Part shown: positions 1 through 9,400 of the stretch, piece after piece
Layout of the letters: each line of letters opens with the position of its first letter
Numbering within the stretch: the first letter of the stretch is position 1
Source: an uncultured Planctomycetales bacterium
Lineage (GTDB): Bacteria > Planctomycetota > Planctomycetia > Isosphaerales > Isosphaeraceae
Assembly: GCA_903926465.1 (NCBI GenBank)
Contig: CAIYJE010000067.1
Location: 1 to 64,000 of the forward strand
Length of the DNA: 64,000 bases
Direction: 5' to 3'
Program-made: the position numbers and the translations under genes
Notes under the pieces: generated by a model
Databases searched by the model: none
Seen by the model: the letters and a program-made list of their open reading frames with translations, nothing else
What the model was told of the DNA's origin: nothing

Positions 1-59
1 ACGACTTGTAACTCATCCCGCTCATGATCGGTCAATCGTACGACGTAAAGCTTCTTCAT
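1..59 (-). CDS. IS630-like transposase, N-terminal fragment (cut by window edge)
   Basis: Only the first 19 complete codons are inside the window. They read MKKLYVVRLTDHERDELQV, which is typical of the N-terminal helix-turn-helix region of IS630/Tc1-family transposases (family knowledge). The start codon is the ATG complementary to 57-59. An ideal AGGAGG Shine-Dalgarno lies six bases upstream (66-71 on the minus strand). Both signals sit inside a perfect hairpin, described separately. The catalytic DDE domain would lie outside the window, so it cannot be judged whether the element is intact. Confidence 0.75.
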   Translation of the reverse strand, partial: MKKLYVVRLTDHERDELQV

Positions 60-85
60 GGCACACCTCCTTGTGCCATGAAGAA
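52..85 (-). promoter_or_regulatory. hairpin with the Shine-Dalgarno in its loop and the start codon in its stem
   Basis: Positions 52-65 and 72-85 are perfect reverse complements (14 bp), separated by the 6-nt loop 66-71. On the minus strand the loop is exactly AGGAGG, and the transposase ATG (57-59) lies in the downstream stem arm. In RNA the start codon would be base-paired. This is a plausible translational brake on transposition (inference). Confidence 0.7.
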
Positions 86-275
86 TCGTCGGTTTACCCG
101 AGTTTGACAACCCGACATTTTAGCTGTGCCAAAGCACTAGTTTACGAGAGATGAGATATTCAACACCGAGTGATCGAAGTGAGCATTGGGGTTGTATTGA
201 GAGTAGAAGACTTCGCTCACGCCTTGGTCTGTGAGGGTGGTCATCATTCTCTAAAAAGTGCAACTTCCGACACGG

Positions 276-683
276 TCAATACGCGGGGGGATCGCTGGCT
301 GGGAACGATTCTTCAGAGGCCTCTTGCACGATGTCAAACGGTTCCGGGGGCTTCTGTTTTTTGAAGGCGATGGTGATCAAAAGCAGGGAGTCTTGAACCC
401 CTCGCACGGCATGCGGTTGGCCACTGGTGAGGTAGAGCCACTGCCCGGCGCTGAGTTCTTGAGTGGATGATCCCACGGTAAACGCAACTCGGCCGTCGAT
501 GCACTGAACGGTGATCTCTCCAGGCGCGGTGTGAGTGGGGATTTCCTTTCCGGCCTTGAGCTTGATGCGGATTACCTCAAGTAAGTTGGTTTTCACCAGT
601 CTTGTGGTTTCGATGCTGGCCAAATCTACACTTGCTGGTGAGAGGCAGATAACTTCACCAGGAGCTGTCTCGGTGATCTGCAT
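276..683 (-). CDS. small cupin-domain protein
   Basis: The protein is a 135-residue single cupin barrel. Motif 1 is visible around G44-H51-E56 (AGKEIPTHTAPGE) and motif 2 around G80-P90-H91 (AGQWLYLTSGQPH), so H51, E56 and H91 are the likely metal ligands. The C-terminus ends in a conserved-looking tail (EASEESFPASDPPAY) seen in other short bacterial proteins. I chose the ATG at 683 because GGAG lies seven bases upstream. The frame stays open to an ATG at 755, but that extra 24-residue stretch looks non-coding. It follows the GH43 gene on the same strand. Substrate is unknown; it may be a small-molecule binder or dioxygenase-like protein. Confidence 0.7.
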   Translation of the reverse strand: MQITETAPGEVICLSPASVDLASIETTRLVKTNLLEVIRIKLKAGKEIPTHTAPGEITVQCIDGRVAFTVGSSTQELSAGQWLYLTSGQPHAVRGVQDSLLLITIAFKKQKPPEPFDIVQEASEESFPASDPPAY

Positions 684-877
684 GGCCATTCTCCATTGCC
701 TGGCAACCGTGTTCCTGAACCGTTCTTTGACGATCCAAGGATCTAAGTTATCCATGAAACACGCAAGTCTGGTGCCAGGATGGCAAGAATTGATGTAAGT
801 CTTTAGATCGCTGATCGTGCGGGTTTGAAACCAAGCATGGACAACCGATTCGCTTCGCTTGAGCTTCGGCCATCTGG

Positions 878-1867
878 TCAGTTTTCAGGTGTCGCCCCGA
901 TCGGTTCCTGCACGCGTGGGAACCCCTGCTCGGGGTCCCAGGAGAGCGGGCGGATCTGGAGTGTGGGCACACCCTTGGCGTTGGCGTCATAAAAGTGGTG
1001 AAGGAACCAGGCTCGGCCGTCATCCTCCAGAATGGCATTGTGTCCAGGGCCACGAACCGATCCTGCGCCCGCCAGAACAGGTGTGCCACCTCCTTCAAGC
1101 AGCGGTTTGCCCTGCGCATCAAGGTACGGGCCGGTGATTCGTTCCGAACGCCCGACCACCACGTTGTACGTGCTCTCAGACCCCTTGCAGCAGAAGTCAA
1201 ATGAAACGAACAGGTAGTAGAAGCCCTCATGCCGCACGATAAACGGGGCCTCAATGGCCGGGCTCTCCGGACGGGCAGCAATCCGAATCGGCGGCTCGAC
1301 CGGTGTTGTGGGCTTGCCACTTTTGGCATCCAGACGCATGAGCTGCACACCACCGAAAAACGAGCCAAAGCTGAGCCAGGGCGCTCCGTCGGAATCCAGC
1401 ACCACGTTGGGGTCAATCGCGTTAAACGGGTCTACCTTGGCGGAGGAGATAACCACACCCTGATCGGTCCAGTGATAATTCGCGCGGCTGGAATCGAGTG
1501 TTGGGCTGGTCGCCAGGCCGATACACGATCGGTTTGAGCCGAACGTAGAGACCGAGTAATACAGGTGATAACGGCCGTTGAAGAACAGGATGTCCGGGGC
1601 CCAGAGTGTGGTCGCGCCTGGGACCTTTTCCGTGGCCCAAGCAGGCAACTCCTCGAACACACGGCCAACCCGCTTCCAGTGGACCAGGTCGGTTGAGCTT
1701 CGGATGGGGATTCCACGGCCGGTCGAGAACAGCCAGAAAACTCCGTCGGCCTTGATCACGGCCGGATCATGCACACCGCGCACGTCCCCTTGCTGGGCCC
1801 TGGCCTGCTCCGCCAGAGTTATGAATGCCAAGGCAAGCAGGGCCAAGCCGATGGTTCGCCCAAGCAT
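878..1867 (-). CDS. secreted GH43 glycosidase, arabinan endo-1,5-alpha-L-arabinosidase-like
   Basis: The protein has 329 residues and an N-terminal signal peptide (hydrophobic residues 5-19, likely cleavage after the ARA near residue 24). The GH43 five-bladed propeller triad is readable: catalytic base D34 in GVHDPAVI, pKa modulator D152 in AIDPNVVLD, and general acid E206 in SPAIEAPF. The WAPDILFFNGRYHLYYS stretch is characteristic of arabinanases in this family. Its role would be exported hydrolysis of arabinan or arabinoxylan side chains. A strong AAGGAGGG ribosome site precedes the ATG. It starts 71 bp after the dehydratase gene on the same strand, so co-transcription is possible. The exact substrate cannot be fixed by eye. 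Confidence 0.85.
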   Translation of the reverse strand: MLGRTIGLALLALAFITLAEQARAQQGDVRGVHDPAVIKADGVFWLFSTGRGIPIRSSTDLVHWKRVGRVFEELPAWATEKVPGATTLWAPDILFFNGRYHLYYSVSTFGSNRSCIGLATSPTLDSSRANYHWTDQGVVISSAKVDPFNAIDPNVVLDSDGAPWLSFGSFFGGVQLMRLDAKSGKPTTPVEPPIRIAARPESPAIEAPFIVRHEGFYYLFVSFDFCCKGSESTYNVVVGRSERITGPYLDAQGKPLLEGGGTPVLAGAGSVRGPGHNAILEDDGRAWFLHHFYDANAKGVPTLQIRPLSWDPEQGFPRVQEPIGATPEN

Positions 1868-1938
1868 GAGGCCCTCCTTGTGTATTCTGGGGAATCGGAG
1901 TATCTGGGATGCGGTCTAGGTTGTGTGCGAAACTCTGC

Positions 1939-2925
1939 TCATAGCCAGCGCTCGGAGAGAGCCTGGAAGAGTGGCTGGAGGTCCAAATTGCCGCCAGATA
2001 GGATCACTCCCACGCGTTTGCCGTGGACATCAAGCTTGCCGGTAAGAATTGGGGCCACGGGTACTGCGCACGAGGGTTCAATCAGAATCTTCATCCGCTC
2101 GGTCACGAACCGCAGGGCGTCGATGATCTCGGCTTCGGTGGCGGTCACTATCTGGTCCACGTGGCGCTGGATCACGTGGAAGGATCGCTGGCCGAGGGAG
2201 GTACGCAGGCCATCGGCGATGGTTTTGGGATCGCCAGAGGGAAGGATGGTGCCGGCCTCAAGGGAACGGCGTGCGTCGTCGGCCCGTTCTGGTTCTGCGC
2301 CAATCACGCGGGTGTGCGGCGACTTCGTATGTGCGGCCAGCGCGGTGCCGGAAAGCAGGCCACCGCCACCGCAGGGGGTGATGATGATGTCGAGGTGTCC
2401 AGCCTGATCGAGCAGTTCCCAGGCGGCGGTTCCCTGGCCGCCGATCACTCGCCAGTCATCAAAGGGATGTATGAGCACGTAGCCATGTTTTGCACTTTCT
2501 AAGGCCACGGCAGCTTCTCGGGCGGCCAGAGTGGGCTCGCAACTGACGATCCGGGCCCCATAGCCGGCCGTGGCGGCCCGTTTGACCTCGGGGGCGTTGG
2601 AGGGCATGACCACGCAGACTGGAATTCCCAGAAGCTGGCCGGCCAGCGCCAGGGCTTGAGCATGGTTGCCGGATGAGTGGGTGATTACGCCTTGAGCTTT
2701 TTCGGCGTCGGTGAGTTGAAGCACGGCGTTCATGGCGCCGCGGAATTTGAAGGCGCCCACGCGCTGGAAGTTTTCGCACTTGAAGAAGATTTTCCCGCCG
2801 CACTTCGCATCGAGTGTATGTGAGGTGAGGACCGGGGTAAGGTGCGCGTAGTGAGCCAGACGCCGGGCAGCACCAGAGACAAGGTCGGCGGGGATTTCCG
2901 TGGGATCATTCCGTGGCGTTGTCAT
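1939..2925 (-). CDS. PLP-dependent threonine/serine dehydratase (or serine racemase)
   Basis: The protein has 328 residues and a fold-type II PLP enzyme architecture. The PLP lysine is K60 in FQRVGAFKFRGA, the substrate loop is SSGNHAQ (84-90), and the phosphate-binding glycine loop is CGGGG (185-189). There is no C-terminal ACT regulatory domain, so it resembles the short catabolic dehydratase or serine racemase type rather than biosynthetic IlvA. It would deaminate L-threonine or L-serine to the 2-oxo acid in the cytoplasm. The start at 2925 fits the family N-terminus. The longer in-frame reading to 3012 runs back into the upstream terminator hairpin and is rejected. The Shine-Dalgarno is weak. 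Racemase and dehydratase cannot be told apart here. Confidence 0.88.
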   Translation of the reverse strand: MTTPRNDPTEIPADLVSGAARRLAHYAHLTPVLTSHTLDAKCGGKIFFKCENFQRVGAFKFRGAMNAVLQLTDAEKAQGVITHSSGNHAQALALAGQLLGIPVCVVMPSNAPEVKRAATAGYGARIVSCEPTLAAREAAVALESAKHGYVLIHPFDDWRVIGGQGTAAWELLDQAGHLDIIITPCGGGGLLSGTALAAHTKSPHTRVIGAEPERADDARRSLEAGTILPSGDPKTIADGLRTSLGQRSFHVIQRHVDQIVTATEAEIIDALRFVTERMKILIEPSCAVPVAPILTGKLDVHGKRVGVILSGGNLDLQPLFQALSERWL

Positions 2926-2968
2926 GATCTGTTCACTCGTTCTTAGGAGCTGGGAGTTGAACGGAAAA

Positions 2969-3006
2969 CCGGGACAGGCCCCAGACGCACACAGAGCCTG
3001 TCCCGG
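2969..3006 (-). terminator. rho-independent terminator of the NIPSNAP gene
   Basis: An 11-bp perfect inverted repeat (2969-2979 with 2996-3006, CCGGGACAGGC) has a 16-nt loop and is followed on the minus strand by TTTT. It lies 29 bp past the stop of the upstream minus-strand gene. Confidence 0.7.
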
Positions 3007-3034
3007 GTTCAAACGGATCGTGGTACCAACGCGA

Positions 3035-3829
3035 TTATTTCAGGCGGCTGAAGTCGGTGGGAACCAGGAAGATGGTCTCAACCTTGGCGGCCAGGGGGAT
3101 ACCGTCTGACTGGCTCTCTTTGTAAACCTTCTGCCATTCGGGGTCGCTGCCGAACGCTCCCCAGCTCTTACCGGCGGCGTCACGGTCTTTATGGGCGAGC
3201 AGGTAGATCAGGGTGTTGGCTTTGCCCTGATCGTCGTCGGATGGGGTCCAGTATCCCACGTTGATCATGCCGTGCTTTTCAAACAGCTTCATGGTGTGTT
3301 CGCGGAACCGCTTGTTGAGATTGTCAAGCTTGCCGGGGCTCGTGTAGTAGGTGCGTAGTTCGTAGGTCAGAGGGCCGGGCTTGGCACCTGGGGCGGAAGC
3401 GTCTGGGGTATAGTCGGTTTCGTCCAGGAAGGTGGCTTCGACCTTGGCTGCCAGTGCCACGCCATCCTTTTCGCTTTCGGCTCTAGCTTTCTGCCATTCG
3501 GGATCGTTGCGGAAGGCGTCCCAGGAGGCTTTGGCTTTTTCGCGTGACTCGTGAGCCAGCAGATAGATCAGGGTGTCGGCCTTCCCCTTATCATCATCGG
3601 CGGGCACCCAGTAACCGATGTTGGTCATGCCGTGCTTTTCGAACAGGCCGATGGTGTGTTCGCGGAACCGCTTGAGCAGATCGTCGAGTTTGCCGGGGTT
3701 GCAGTGGTAGACCCGGAGTTCATACACCTTGGTGGCAGGGGCGGCGGGCTGGGGTGTCTCACCCTTCACAGAAGCAACCATCGCAAAAAGTCCCAGAGAG
3801 AGGGCAGGCAGTAAACAACGCCAGTTCAT
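3035..3829 (-). CDS. secreted protein with two NIPSNAP domains
   Basis: The protein has 264 residues with a signal peptide (LLPALSLGLFAMVASVKG). Two ferredoxin-like NIPSNAP domains follow, each beginning YELRVYH or YELRTYY, then a PGKLD(D/N)L motif and FEKHGM-N-GYW. The domains are close copies, with DNA repeats exactly 360 bp apart. NIPSNAP proteins are small alpha/beta-barrel-like proteins of poorly known function, usually oligomeric. I chose the ATG at 3829 because AAGGA sits seven bases upstream. Its own terminator follows. No partner gene is evident; the HtrA-type protease gene lies upstream on the same strand. Confidence 0.85.
   Translation of the reverse strand: MNWRCLLPALSLGLFAMVASVKGETPQPAAPATKVYELRVYHCNPGKLDDLLKRFREHTIGLFEKHGMTNIGYWVPADDDKGKADTLIYLLAHESREKAKASWDAFRNDPEWQKARAESEKDGVALAAKVEATFLDETDYTPDASAPGAKPGPLTYELRTYYTSPGKLDNLNKRFREHTMKLFEKHGMINVGYWTPSDDDQGKANTLIYLLAHKDRDAAGKSWGAFGSDPEWQKVYKESQSDGIPLAAKVETIFLVPTDFSRLK
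3060..3745. repeat. 360-bp-period internal duplication in the NIPSNAP gene
   Basis: Identical blocks recur 360 bp apart, for example ATGGTGTGTTCGCGGAACCG at 3291 and again at 3651. This matches a duplication of one 120-residue domain. Confidence 0.8.
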
Positions 3830-3961
3830 GGCACGATCCTTCGGAGTGAGTGGAGGGGAGTGAATCTTCACCCGGTTATACCCGTGCCAGAGCCGCGTCT
3901 CAATTGGTCGGGTCGGCCTTTCGGCGCAATGTGTCCTGGCTCAAACTGCCGCCCAAGGCTG

Positions 3962-5122
3962 TCAATCGGTTGCCCCCAGGGTCACTTTCACAACCCTTTT
4001 ACGGCCATTCTGCACGCAGGTCACGCTCACACTGTCGCCAGGCTGATGGGATTCAATCTCGGTCAGCAGTTCATCGACGGTGCGGACCTGTTTGCCATTG
4101 ATGGCCAGAATCCGATCAGCGGTTTCGGGGTCTGGGCGTTTGCGGAGGTAGCGGCCCAGTCGCTCGACCACAACCTGCATCGGTTGCAGGCCGGCCTTGG
4201 CGGCCGGTCCATTCTCATCAAGTTCGATGAGGTAAATGCCCCCCTCGGTGGTGAACACGCGTCGAATTCCCAGATCGGCGCGAACCACCCGACCGGTTTG
4301 GATGAGTGAGGGCAAGATCCGCTTGATACTGTTGATTGGCACGGCAAAGCCGATGCCCGCCGACTGTCCAACCGAACTCAGGATGGCCGTGTTCATGCCA
4401 ATAACCTGACCTCGCGTGTTCAGCAGCGGGCCACCAGAATTGCCGGGATTAATGGCGGCGTCGGTCTGGATAATTCCCTTGATGGTGCGGTTGTTCTTGG
4501 ACTTGATCGACCGTTCCAGGCTACTGATGATGCCCGTGGTCAGGGTCCGTTCGAGTCCGAACGGGTTCCCCAGGGCCAGCACCTTCTGACCAACCCGGAG
4601 CCCAGAAGAATCGCCCAGGAGCAGGGGAACAATCTTGTCGGCGGGGGCATCGACCTGGATCACGGCGATATCGTTATTGATATCTGAGCCAATCAGGCGG
4701 GCGCGATAGTTCGTGCCGTCGAACATTGTGACTTGAATCGCCTCCGCATCGGCCACCACGTGATAATTGGTGAGAATCCGGCCGGCGTCATCAATGACGA
4801 ACCCGGAACCGGATCCGGTGTTCACCTCATCGCCATAGATTCCGCCTCCTCCCGAGGCGGTGGTGATATTCACCACGCTCCGATTATCGTTCTGGTAAAC
4901 CCAGATATTCACCTGCTCGTCGGCGTCAACCTTTTCAAGGACCGCGTCTTCAGGCGGCGGCACCGGTACTGGAGCGGCAGCCGGTTCCGCTGGCTGCCTG
5001 GTCTCCTGGAATGGAAGCCGCGGTTCACGATGGGCAGGCGCAAGCTCCAGGCTGTGAATCCAGTACGCCACAATGCACAGGGTCACAAGTACGGTCAGGG
5101 CATGGCTCGCCAGCGATTTCAT
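3962..5122 (-). CDS. HtrA/DegP-type trypsin-like serine protease with one PDZ domain
   Basis: The protein has 386 residues. It has an N-terminal membrane anchor or uncleaved signal (residues 5-22), a Pro/Ala-rich linker (about 30-60), the chymotrypsin-fold protease domain, and a C-terminal PDZ domain (about 285-380) containing ADRILAINGKQV. The catalytic triad is readable as H121 (TNYHVV), D151 (NNDIAVI) and S229 (PGNSGGP). It would degrade or chaperone misfolded envelope proteins. The ATG at 5122 has GGGGAGAG upstream and is preferred over a TTG two codons earlier. It is the first gene of a minus-strand run and is divergent from the glycosyltransferase. Length matches single-PDZ DegS/HhoA-like members. 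Confidence 0.92.
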   Translation of the reverse strand: MKSLASHALTVLVTLCIVAYWIHSLELAPAHREPRLPFQETRQPAEPAAAPVPVPPPEDAVLEKVDADEQVNIWVYQNDNRSVVNITTASGGGGIYGDEVNTGSGSGFVIDDAGRILTNYHVVADAEAIQVTMFDGTNYRARLIGSDINNDIAVIQVDAPADKIVPLLLGDSSGLRVGQKVLALGNPFGLERTLTTGIISSLERSIKSKNNRTIKGIIQTDAAINPGNSGGPLLNTRGQVIGMNTAILSSVGQSAGIGFAVPINSIKRILPSLIQTGRVVRADLGIRRVFTTEGGIYLIELDENGPAAKAGLQPMQVVVERLGRYLRKRPDPETADRILAINGKQVRTVDELLTEIESHQPGDSVSVTCVQNGRKRVVKVTLGATD

Positions 5123-5432
5123 GAGCAAGGCTCTCCCCTGGGCCTTTTTGCCGGCGTTGCCCAGGTCAGGGTCATCTCGGCAGCAATTTACCGCGTGATC
5201 CGCGTTCCTCCGAGGAGGCTGTTGTCAGGATTATAACGGTCCGCACGGCGGTCGGCACGGTTACAGGCTTTCTGGGTTCTGGTGAGTTCCAAGACCTGGG
5301 CCACTGGCGCCCGGTGGACGCAACCCAATCTGGGCGGCACAATAAATGGCCCGGTGGTCTGGGTAGAACAGCGCCGTGCATGGTGCTGAAGACTTGCTCA
5401 GTCCCGGTAGTCTTAACTTTTCAGGACGGCCG
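5123..5432. other. intergenic region between divergent genes
   Basis: This 310-bp stretch separates the HtrA-type protease (minus) from the GT2 gene (plus) and must hold both promoters. I see no convincing -35/-10 pair, RNA gene or ORF in it. Confidence 0.5.
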
Positions 5433-6236
5433 ATGGTTGCCGAAACAGACATCCGCAGCAACCGTTCCCTGGCTCGGGTGGTGGTGGCCATTCCCTGCCT
5501 GAACGAAGCGGCTGCTATTCAGGAGCTGGTGCGGCACTGGCGCCGGGTGCTGCCTGAAGCCGAGATCGTGGTGTTTGACAACGCCTCGACCGATGGCACG
5601 GCCGCCGAAGCCCGCCTGGCCGGGGCGGTGGTGGAATTGGTTCCCACTCCCGGTAAAGGGCATGTAATTCAGGCGATTTTTGAACGGTACCGAGACCGAG
5701 CGGCCGTGTTGATTACCGATGGTGACGGAACTTACCCGCCAGAGCGTGGTCTCGATCTGCTTGAGCCTGTGCTGGATGGCCGTTGTGAGATGTCGGTGGG
5801 CCGGCGGTGTCCGGTGGCTGTGGAGGGGAGCCCTGGCATGGCCCCTGTGCGCTGGGTGGGGAACCGGTTGTTGCGGTTTGCGTTCCGGTGCCTGATTGGC
5901 CGGGGCCCTGGCGATTTTCTTTCGGGATACCGGGTGTTTTCTCCACGCATGCTCAGGGAAATTCAGCCCCGGTCGGCTGGGTTCGAGATTGAAACCGAGC
6001 TGGCAGGCGAGGCCGTGACACGTGGTTATCGCGTGCTTGAGATCGACGTTCCGTATTATCCACGAGTTGCCGGTACCCAAAGCAAACTGCGGGCCGGCCG
6101 AGACGGCCTGCGCATTATTTGCTGCATGTTTGATTTGGCGGCAAGGCAACGCCTGTACCGAGTCTTACTTCTGGTTATGCTGGGCTTGATTGCAATAGTA
6201 GGGCTAGTTCGCCTGTTTTTCAGGGTTTTGGGCTAG
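5433..6236 (+). CDS. family 2 glycosyltransferase
   Basis: The protein has 267 residues. The GT-A fold opens with VVVAIPCLNEAAAI and VVFDNASTDGTA. The metal-binding acidic motif lies in LITDGDGTYP, and SGYRVFSP and FEIETELA are the usual acceptor-side motifs of the DPM1/polyprenyl-phosphate sugar transferase branch. One C-terminal membrane helix is present (LYRVLLLVMLGLIAIVGLV). The likely role is transfer of a nucleotide sugar to a lipid or cell-envelope acceptor at the inner membrane. The start at 5433 has AGGA six bases upstream; a GTG at 5376 is in frame but less likely. No other glycan genes adjoin it. Confidence 0.82.
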   Translation: MVAETDIRSNRSLARVVVAIPCLNEAAAIQELVRHWRRVLPEAEIVVFDNASTDGTAAEARLAGAVVELVPTPGKGHVIQAIFERYRDRAAVLITDGDGTYPPERGLDLLEPVLDGRCEMSVGRRCPVAVEGSPGMAPVRWVGNRLLRFAFRCLIGRGPGDFLSGYRVFSPRMLREIQPRSAGFEIETELAGEAVTRGYRVLEIDVPYYPRVAGTQSKLRAGRDGLRIICCMFDLAARQRLYRVLLLVMLGLIAIVGLVRLFFRVLG

Positions 6237-6310
6237 ATCGCTGGCGGTCCCTGGTCTTGGGTTGAGGTGAATGACCCAGAGCCGTTCAAGAATTCGCAGA
6301 TGGCGAATTG

Positions 6311-6340
6311 TTGAACAACGCCATTCGCTGGCGATACAAT
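6311..6340 (+). promoter_or_regulatory. sigma-70-like promoter of the haem-binding HEAT protein
   Basis: TTGAAC (6311-6316), 18 bp, then TACAAT (6335-6340), ending 62 bp before the chosen ATG at 6403. Confidence 0.45.
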
Positions 6341-6402
6341 CGCAGCCCACTTTAGCTAATGCTCTCGCCAGGCCTAGCCTTCCTCACGAACTGGAACCGA
6401 AC

Positions 6403-9400
6403 ATGCCATCCGGGTTCACCCGCCTTCTTGGCCTTGCCGTCTCTTTGACGTTTGCAACGTCATGGATTTACGCAGACGCTCCCAAAGTGCCCGATGGTTT
6501 TTCGGCGAGGCTGGTGGCCAGCGTGCCGGCGGTCGAGTACCCCTGTCAGGTGGCAACCGCCCCTGGCGACGTATTGTTCGTGGCTGAAGATCCGATGGAC
6601 CAACGGGGTCCCTATGAAGCGTTTGACGGTCGAATTTTGAAGTTCAAAAACGAACAGGACCCGGTTGAATACGCCAAGGGTTTTCGCGCCATCCAGGGAA
6701 TGGCCTGGTTCAACAACAGCCTGTATGTCTGCCACATGCCGTTCCTGTCGGTTTTGCGAGATACGGACGGCGATGGTAAGGCCGATCAGAAAGACGATCT
6801 GTTCACCGACCTGGGGCCTACCAATAACCAGGGCTTGAATGACCACATTGTCTCCGGTCTTCAGTTCGGCATCGATGGCTGGCTATACATCTCCACGGGC
6901 GACAAGGGTGTGCCCGGAGTGACCCGCCGTGAAGACGGGCAGAAGGTTCAGATCAAGGGGGGTGGTGTGCTGCGTTGTCGCCCCGACGGAACCGAGATGG
7001 AAGTCTTTTCCTCAGGGACCCGCAACCACCTGGAGGCCAATCTCGACGAGCTGGACCGCATTTTTACCTACGACAATACCGACGATGGCGACGGCTGGTG
7101 GACCCGCGTGACCCACCACATCCAGGGTGGCTACTACGGCTATCCTTATGATTACCATGATCGCCAGGACCGGTTCCTGAACCGGATGGCGGAATATGGC
7201 GGCGGCTCTCCCTGCGGCGCAGTTTTTTACAAAGAAGATGCCTGGCCCGATGCTTACAAGGGCATTGGCCTGTGGGCCGAGTGGGGTAAGGGAAAGGTTC
7301 ACGGGTTCAAATTCGCCCCCAAGGGGTCGACCTACGAGGTGGCTCGGGATATTGATTTCGCTGCGCCTGCCAACCTCAAGGATTTTCGCCCGTTCGACCT
7401 GGCGATTTCCGAAGATGGCCGCACCCTGTACATTGCCGACTGGAATATGGGCGGCTGGGGAAACAAGACTGAGAAAGTGGGTCGGGTTTGGGCGGTCAGT
7501 CCAACCGAGGCCATTGCCACCAAGCCCCGTGGTTCTGATTCCGATCCTGTCGAGGCCCAGATCGCGGCCCTGGAGCACCCTTCGTACAACGAGCGAGTTC
7601 GGGCCCAGCATGCTCTGATCCACCAGGGAAAAGACGTGCTGCCGGTCGTCGTCAAGGCTCTGGAAGATAACCAAACCCCCATTCGCACCAAGATTCACCT
7701 GGTCTGGGTTCTGGACGGAATTGCTGGGGCGACCCCGGATGCCTCGTTGCCCCTGATCGAGGTGCTGAAGTCGGCCGATCCGCTGGTTCAGGGCGAGGCC
7801 GCCCGCGCTCTGGGTGATCGTCGTGTACCCATTGCCGTCGAGCAGTTAACCACCTTGCTGGACAAGAACATCGCTCCCACGCTGGCTCTGCAGGTGCTAA
7901 GCGCCTTGGGACGGATCGGCAGCCCCGAGGCTGTTCCTGCTGTTCTCAAGCGGCTGACGGACGGCGATTCGTATGTGGCGTTTGCGGCCCGAGTTGCGTT
8001 GCGGCGAATTGGTGACTGGGACGCCGTGGCGAGCCAGCTTGCCAAAGATCACCCTTCGGATCGGGTTGCCGCAGTGATTGGAGCCCTGGACGGAGTCTAT
8101 CAGCCGAGGGCGGTTGACCTGCTCCTCAGTTTGGGTGCGTCCGCCAAGGGGCAAGAGCCAGGCTGGGATGTGGGGGCCGATCAGCGGGCACTGGCCATTC
8201 GGGCACTCTCCAGCCTGGCCCGCAAGGCCCTACCTTGGGATGGAAAATGGTGGGGAACCCGGCCGTCTCAGGGCCAGCCGCCCAAGCAGACCGAGGCCTG
8301 GGAGCGAACCGAACGGGTTGAGCAGATGCTGGCAAGCTTGATCGAGTCTGACGAGGCTCCCATCCGCCGCGCGGCCATTGAAGCCGCGCAAGCTAACGCG
8401 TCTCCTGCTCAGGCGGCAGCCCTGCGGGCCCTGATCGGGAAATCCCGAGAGCTTGACGAGATCCGGCTGGCGATCAAGGCCCTCAAGAATGCCGGCGACC
8501 GCGAAGCGGTTCTGCCGTTGACCGCGCTGGTGAAGAGCAAAGATAACCCGCTTGAGCTTCGGGTCGAGGCGATTCGTGGGCTCGATACGCTTGCCGGTGA
8601 CGATGCCGTGCCTGTGTTCGTGGACCTTTTGGAAAACGGTGGCCTGGGTGTGGATGCGGACGTGCCACTGATTCAGGCGCTCGGGCGTCGCAAGGCGGAA
8701 GTGGCCTCGGCCACGCTCAAGGCTCGAGTCAAGGCCACCGAACCCCAGGTGCGAACCGCTGCCATTCAGGCACTGGCGGGGCTTGGAAAGCCTGAGGGGC
8801 TCAGTGAACTGCTGATGGAGCGGCTGGCTGATGAAGACAACGCGGTTCGGGCGGCCGCCATTGGCGGCTTGGGATCGCTGAAGGTCACCGAGGCTGTACC
8901 CGCCCTGATGAAGCTGGCCAATGAAGAACCGACCCGGTTCGAGGCCACTCGGGCCCTGGCAGCCATGCCAGACCCTCGGGCTTTACGCGTTTACCTGCGT
9001 GGTCTGGCGGATAAAAATCCTGAACTTCGGCGCGATGTTGCCGCAGCCGTTTCCTCGATTCGTGATCAGGCAGTGCCCGTCTTCCAGCAACTGGCCGACC
9101 GGAAAGAGCTGTCTCCTTCGGTGGTAACCGAACTGCGGAAGATCTACTCGGGAACGCAGCCCATCACAACCTGGAACGTTGTGGGGCCACTGGCCCGTGA
9201 TAACCATGCCCAGATTGATGCCGAGAAAGAAATTGACCTGGCCGGTGAGATTGAAGGTCTCGACGGCAAGACGCTCAAGTGGGTCAAGACCGACGCAATT
9301 GATCCTCGCGGCCAGATCGATCTGACCCGGCTCATGGCTGGTGACCAGCGCAAAGCGTTTGGATACGCCGAGCTGAACTCGCCAGATGCACGCAAGGCTG

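Larger units (their letters stand above)
1..122 (-). mobile_element. end of an IS630-like insertion sequence
   Basis: This holds the transposase start plus about 60 bp of leader. The outer boundary is a guess. IS630 elements insert at TA, and a TA occurs at 120-122, just outside a stretch (about 86-119) that could be the terminal inverted repeat. The other end is not in the window, so the repeat cannot be confirmed. Confidence 0.45.

Noticed and set aside
170-470. Two short overlapping plus-strand frames at the start of the window
   Set aside because: They lie opposite the cupin gene or in its downstream region, with no ribosome sites and no family motifs.
690-755. N-terminal extension of the cupin to 755
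   Set aside because: The extra residues look unlike the family and a good ribosome site precedes the ATG at 683.
5376-5432. GTG start of the glycosyltransferase
   Set aside because: The extra 19 residues precede the family's normal start and the ATG at 5433 has AGGA upstream.
6271-6402. Longer start of the haem-binding protein
   Set aside because: It would place 44 charged residues before an obvious signal peptide, and a promoter lies inside this stretch.
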